NCBI GenBank assembly: GCA_964450435.1 | Contig: CAYVCX010000002.1 | Location: 68,709-132,708, forward strand | From: SKLM01 sp964450435 | Lineage (GTDB): Bacteria > Chloroflexota > Anaerolineae > B4-G1 | Length of the DNA: 64,000 nucleotides | Reading direction: 5' to 3' | In this document: positions 61,151 through 64,000 of the stretch, piece after piece | Layout of the letters: every line of letters starts with the position of its first letter | How positions within the stretch are numbered: the first letter of the stretch is position 1 | Made by a program: the position numbers and the translations under genes | The notes under the pieces: generated by a model | What the model was told of the DNA's origin: nothing | What the model saw: only the letters and a program-made list of their open reading frames with translations | The model's database searches: none

Positions 61151-62428
61151 CTACCTCTCCACCACCCGCACGCTCAGGCGGTCGGCCCTGTTCACCGCAT
61201 CGTATGCCTTCTGGGGTACCGTCAGCGTTACCATCTCGCCGGGACGGGCGTACCGCGCCCCCTGCCGTGCCACTACCTCTGTCCCACTCAGCAGCTCCAC
61301 CGACACCCGCTTCTCCATGGGCCGCGTCACCCGCATCTGAAGCTGCACGTCCCGCTCCACCAGCGCGTCCTTGCGCAGCCGGTGGGGGATCACGTGGTGC
61401 ACGTTCTCGCCTGGCTCCACCGGCAGCTCGCGGTCCACGTGCTTCCTCTGCCCGATGGCGAAGCTCGCCGCTCCCCTGCCGGCCGCGTACCCCGCCTCCG
61501 TCACCCAGTCCACCAGATCGTACACGTGCACCACGTTCCCTGCCGCGAAGATCCCCGGGACGTTCGTCTCCATATCCTCGTTGACGTACGGCCCTCCCGT
61601 GCCCGGATCGATCGCCACGCCCGCCTGCCGCGACAGCTCGTTCTCCGGTATCAGCCCCACGGAGAGGAGCAGCGTGTCGCAGGGGATGATCTCCCTGGAT
61701 CCCGGGACCGGGTTCCAGCTCTCGTCCACCTGCACCGCTTCCACCGCCTCCACCCGGTCGCGGCCCATGATGCGGCTCACCGTGTGCTCCAGCTCCAGCG
61801 GGATGTCGAAGTCCAGCAGGCACTGCACGTAGTTCCGCATCAACCCGGTCAGGTAGGGCATCACCTCCAACACCCGCTCCACCTGCGCCCCTTCAAACGT
61901 CAGCCGCCGCGCCATGATCATCCCGATGTCGCCCGACCCCAGGATCACGAACCGCTTCCCCGGCATCCACCCCTCGATGTTCACGAACTGCTGCGCCAGC
62001 CCCGCCGTGTACACACCTGCCGGTCGCGTGCCCGGGATCCGGATCTGGGGCCGCGTCCGCTCCCGGCACCCCATCGCCAGCACCACCGCCCGGGCCTCCA
62101 GCTCCTCGAAGCCGTCCCGCTTCGTCACGTACACCTGCCGCATCGGCGTCACGCCCATCACCATCGTGTCCAGCCGCGTCTCCACGCCCAGGGCCAGCGC
62201 CTCGTCGATGAACCGCTGCGCGTACGTCGGCCCGGGGAGATCCTCCCCCAGCAGCTCCAGGCCAAAGCCGTTGTGGATGCACTGCAGCAGGATGCCCCCC
62301 AGCTCGATGTCGCGCTCCACGATCAACACGTCCTGGGCGCCGCTCTTCTTCGCCTCGATGGCCGCCGCCAGCCCCCCGGGCCCGCTGCCCACGACGATGA
62401 CGTCCCACTTCTTCTTCCCCGTTGTCAC
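61151..62428 (-). CDS. FAD/NAD(P)-dependent oxidoreductase (GlpB-like position)
   Basis: 425 residues from a GTG at 62428 that overlaps the upstream gene by 4 bases. VIVVGSGPGGLAAAIEAKKSGA is the FAD fold; VVLAMGCRERTR, VILGSGDIGMIMARRL (second nucleotide fold) and VPGIFAAGNV complete a pyridine-nucleotide-disulfide type fold. It works with the GlpA-like and DUF1667 proteins, likely in anaerobic glycerol-3-phosphate or a related 2-hydroxyacid oxidation. Confidence 0.88.
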   Translation of the reverse strand: MTTGKKKWDVIVVGSGPGGLAAAIEAKKSGAQDVLIVERDIELGGILLQCIHNGFGLELLGEDLPGPTYAQRFIDEALALGVETRLDTMVMGVTPMRQVYVTKRDGFEELEARAVVLAMGCRERTRPQIRIPGTRPAGVYTAGLAQQFVNIEGWMPGKRFVILGSGDIGMIMARRLTFEGAQVERVLEVMPYLTGLMRNYVQCLLDFDIPLELEHTVSRIMGRDRVEAVEAVQVDESWNPVPGSREIIPCDTLLLSVGLIPENELSRQAGVAIDPGTGGPYVNEDMETNVPGIFAAGNVVHVYDLVDWVTEAGYAAGRGAASFAIGQRKHVDRELPVEPGENVHHVIPHRLRKDALVERDVQLQMRVTRPMEKRVSVELLSGTEVVARQGARYARPGEMVTLTVPQKAYDAVNRADRLSVRVVER

Positions 62429-63909
62429 GCCGCCACCTCCTTCGTGGGGCGCATCAGGAACTCGGAGCCCGCTCCTTTCTTCGTGACCTCGTCGGACGCG
62501 ATTCCCAGCTCCTGCGAGAGGATCTCCACCACCCGCGGCATGTCGAACCCTCCCTGGCACCGGCCTGCCCCGCACCACGTCCGCCGCTTGATCGCGTCGT
62601 ACGTGCGCGCCGGGATCGGCGCGTTGATCTCGGCCACGATCTCCCCCTCCGTCACGCTCTCACACCGGCACACAATCCGCCCGTACCGCGGGTCCTTCTG
62701 CACCAGCAGCGTCCGTTCCTCGTGCGTCATCTCGCGGAACCTGGGCCTGGCCGGACGGATCCGGTTCCAGTTTGGCCTCTTCTCCAGCTCTTCGCCGGCG
62801 CCCTCCAACAGCTCCACCACCCGCTCCGCGATCGCCGGTGCCGATGTCAGACCCGGCGACTCAATCCCCCCCAGGTTGACCAGTCCGTCCACCTCCTCCG
62901 CGATCTCGATGACGAAGTCGCGCCCGTACCGCACCTCTGGATTCTCACACGCCGCGTTCCCCCCGGCCCTCAGCCCGGCGAAGCTGGCGATCACGTGCTG
63001 CAGATCCAGCCCGGGGATCAGCTTCAACGCGCCGCTGGCGATCTCATTCAGCCCCTCCCGCGTCACCGCCGTGTTCTCCTTGTCGTCGATGTTCTCCGCG
63101 TTCGGTCCAATCATCGTGTTTCCGTGGGTCGTCGTGGTCACCACGATCCCCTTGCTGATCTCGCCCGGCACCGGGAACAGGACCTCGCCAATCTGGACCA
63201 TGAGGGGGTCGAAGACGAAGTACTCCCCGCGCCGCGGCGTGATCCCGAACTCCGGGCGTACCCCCGCCTTGTGCATCACCTCGTCCGCGTACAGCCCGGC
63301 GCTGTTCACCACCCAGCGGCAGCCGAACTCGCCCCGGTTCGTGCTGATCCCCACGATGCGCGAGCCCTCCGTGACGAAGTCCTGAAATGCCGTGTTCAGC
63401 TTCAGCGTCACGCCGTTCATCACCGCGTTCTCCGCCGCCGCTACCGTCGCCGCGAACACGTTCACCACCCCGCCCGTCGGCGCCCACAGCGCGCCATCCA
63501 CCTCTGGGTTGATCGCGGGCTCCCGCAGCCGCATCTCCTCCCCCCTGATGATGTCCAGGGCGGGCACCCCGTTCCTCCGCCCATTCTCCAGCAGTGGATC
63601 GAGCTTCGGGAGCTCGTCCGGCCCGATGGCCACCACGTACGTGCCGCAGCGCTTGAGCGGGACGTTCAACTCCTGACATACCGCACTCCACAGCCGGTTC
63701 CCTTCCACGCTCATCTCTGCCTTCAAGGTCCCCGCCACCGCGTCGTACCCGGCGTGGATGATGGCGCTGTTCGCCGCCGACGTGCCCATGCCCACGTCGG
63801 CCTCCTTGTCGATGAGCAGGATGTCGAGCCTGTACTGGGAAAGCGCACGGGCGACCATCGCCCCCACCACCCCCGCCCCAATCACAATCACGTCGTAGTT
63901 CTCTGCCAC
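62425..63909 (-). CDS. GlpA-like glycerol-3-phosphate dehydrogenase, FAD-dependent with BFD-like domain
   Basis: 494 residues from a GTG at 63909 with AAGGAGGGGGG before it. DVIVIGAGVVGAMVARALS near residue 6 is the FAD fold; GTSAANSAIIHAGYD and NSAGLYADEVMH are DAO-family parts; the C-terminal CRCESVTEGEIV and CGAGRCQGGFD near 400-450 are a BFD-like 2Fe-2S domain. Sequence alone does not prove the glycerol-3-phosphate substrate; no glycerol kinase is in the window. The upstream 90 bases to 64000 hold no clear promoter by my reading. Confidence 0.85.
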   Translation of the reverse strand: MAENYDVIVIGAGVVGAMVARALSQYRLDILLIDKEADVGMGTSAANSAIIHAGYDAVAGTLKAEMSVEGNRLWSAVCQELNVPLKRCGTYVVAIGPDELPKLDPLLENGRRNGVPALDIIRGEEMRLREPAINPEVDGALWAPTGGVVNVFAATVAAAENAVMNGVTLKLNTAFQDFVTEGSRIVGISTNRGEFGCRWVVNSAGLYADEVMHKAGVRPEFGITPRRGEYFVFDPLMVQIGEVLFPVPGEISKGIVVTTTTHGNTMIGPNAENIDDKENTAVTREGLNEIASGALKLIPGLDLQHVIASFAGLRAGGNAACENPEVRYGRDFVIEIAEEVDGLVNLGGIESPGLTSAPAIAERVVELLEGAGEELEKRPNWNRIRPARPRFREMTHEERTLLVQKDPRYGRIVCRCESVTEGEIVAEINAPIPARTYDAIKRRTWCGAGRCQGGFDMPRVVEILSQELGIASDEVTKKGAGSEFLMRPTKEVAA

Positions 63910-64000
63910 GCACCCCCCTCCTTTCCCGTCCTTCGTGCTTCAACCCCCTTGCGAAGCATACTATAGAGAATAAGTCAAGACACATCTGTACGTTAACAGG

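Noticed and set aside
63910..64000. Promoter of the GlpA-like operon (TTGACT ... TATAGT on the minus strand)
   Set aside because: The two boxes are only about 8 bases apart, so they do not form a usable pair.
1..64000. tRNA, rRNA or riboswitch genes
   Set aside because: I looked through the intergenic stretches and saw no cloverleaf, rRNA motif or known riboswitch core; a covariance-model search would settle it.

Overview
The window is GC-rich, has no rRNA or tRNA gene that I could find, and looks like a chromosome segment of an anaerobic, thermophile-like or subsurface bacterium. The gene content (HdrA/MvhD electron-confurcating modules, MetF/MetV pairs, CooC, 2-oxoacid:ferredoxin oxidoreductase, class I fumarase, group 3-type NiFe hydrogenase) points to a Wood-Ljungdahl-type or other ferredoxin-based anaerobe. 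Chloroflexota (Anaerolineae-like) is my best guess from gene style, but this is an inference and not proven.

Region 1 (1-29,066, all + strand) is a long redox region. It opens with the end of an HdrA gene, an mvhD, a giant HdrA fusion that carries a GltD/NfnB-like NAD(P)H module, and a second mvhD with an in-frame UGA. Then come two metV-metF pairs with an hdrC-hdrB fusion and a CBS/ACT protein between them, cooC, a C39-type protease, a TIM-barrel protein, the two fumarase subunits and korDABC. It closes with hdrA, a second hdrA, mvhD, an HdrD-like protein, hdrC, hdrB and an hdrA-mvhD fusion that also has an in-frame UGA. Both UGA codons replace conserved cysteines and are followed at the right distance by a short hairpin, so both are read here as selenoproteins. 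Together these genes can couple ferredoxin, NAD(P)H, methylene-tetrahydrofolate and H2.

Region 2 (29,257-36,007) holds a class III aminotransferase, the small and large subunits of a NiFe hydrogenase, a membrane protein, a CBM48-like protein and an MFS transporter. Region 3 (36,040-57,253) is an accessory and defence island: a replication-initiator-like HTH protein, an AbiE toxin-antitoxin pair, a 1,626-residue adenine methylase, a 1,144-residue PLD-helicase, and between these two a stack of antitoxins, toxins and hypothetical genes. The inserted genes are interleaved with truncated copies of the start of the helicase gene and remnants resembling the end of the methylase gene. A REP-type (RAYT) transposase is flanked by two copies of a ~100-bp inverted-repeat element; a third copy follows the methylase gene. 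The island ends with a broken HNH endonuclease, a Phd/PIN pair and an ATPase remnant.

Region 4 (57,646-64,000) has a lipoprotein serpin (minus strand), DUF6504 and HEAT/SEC-C proteins (plus strand), and a minus-strand three-gene oxidoreductase operon (GlpA-like, FAD/NAD(P) oxidoreductase, DUF1667). Several small palindromic repeats recur in the intergenic DNA of regions 2-4.
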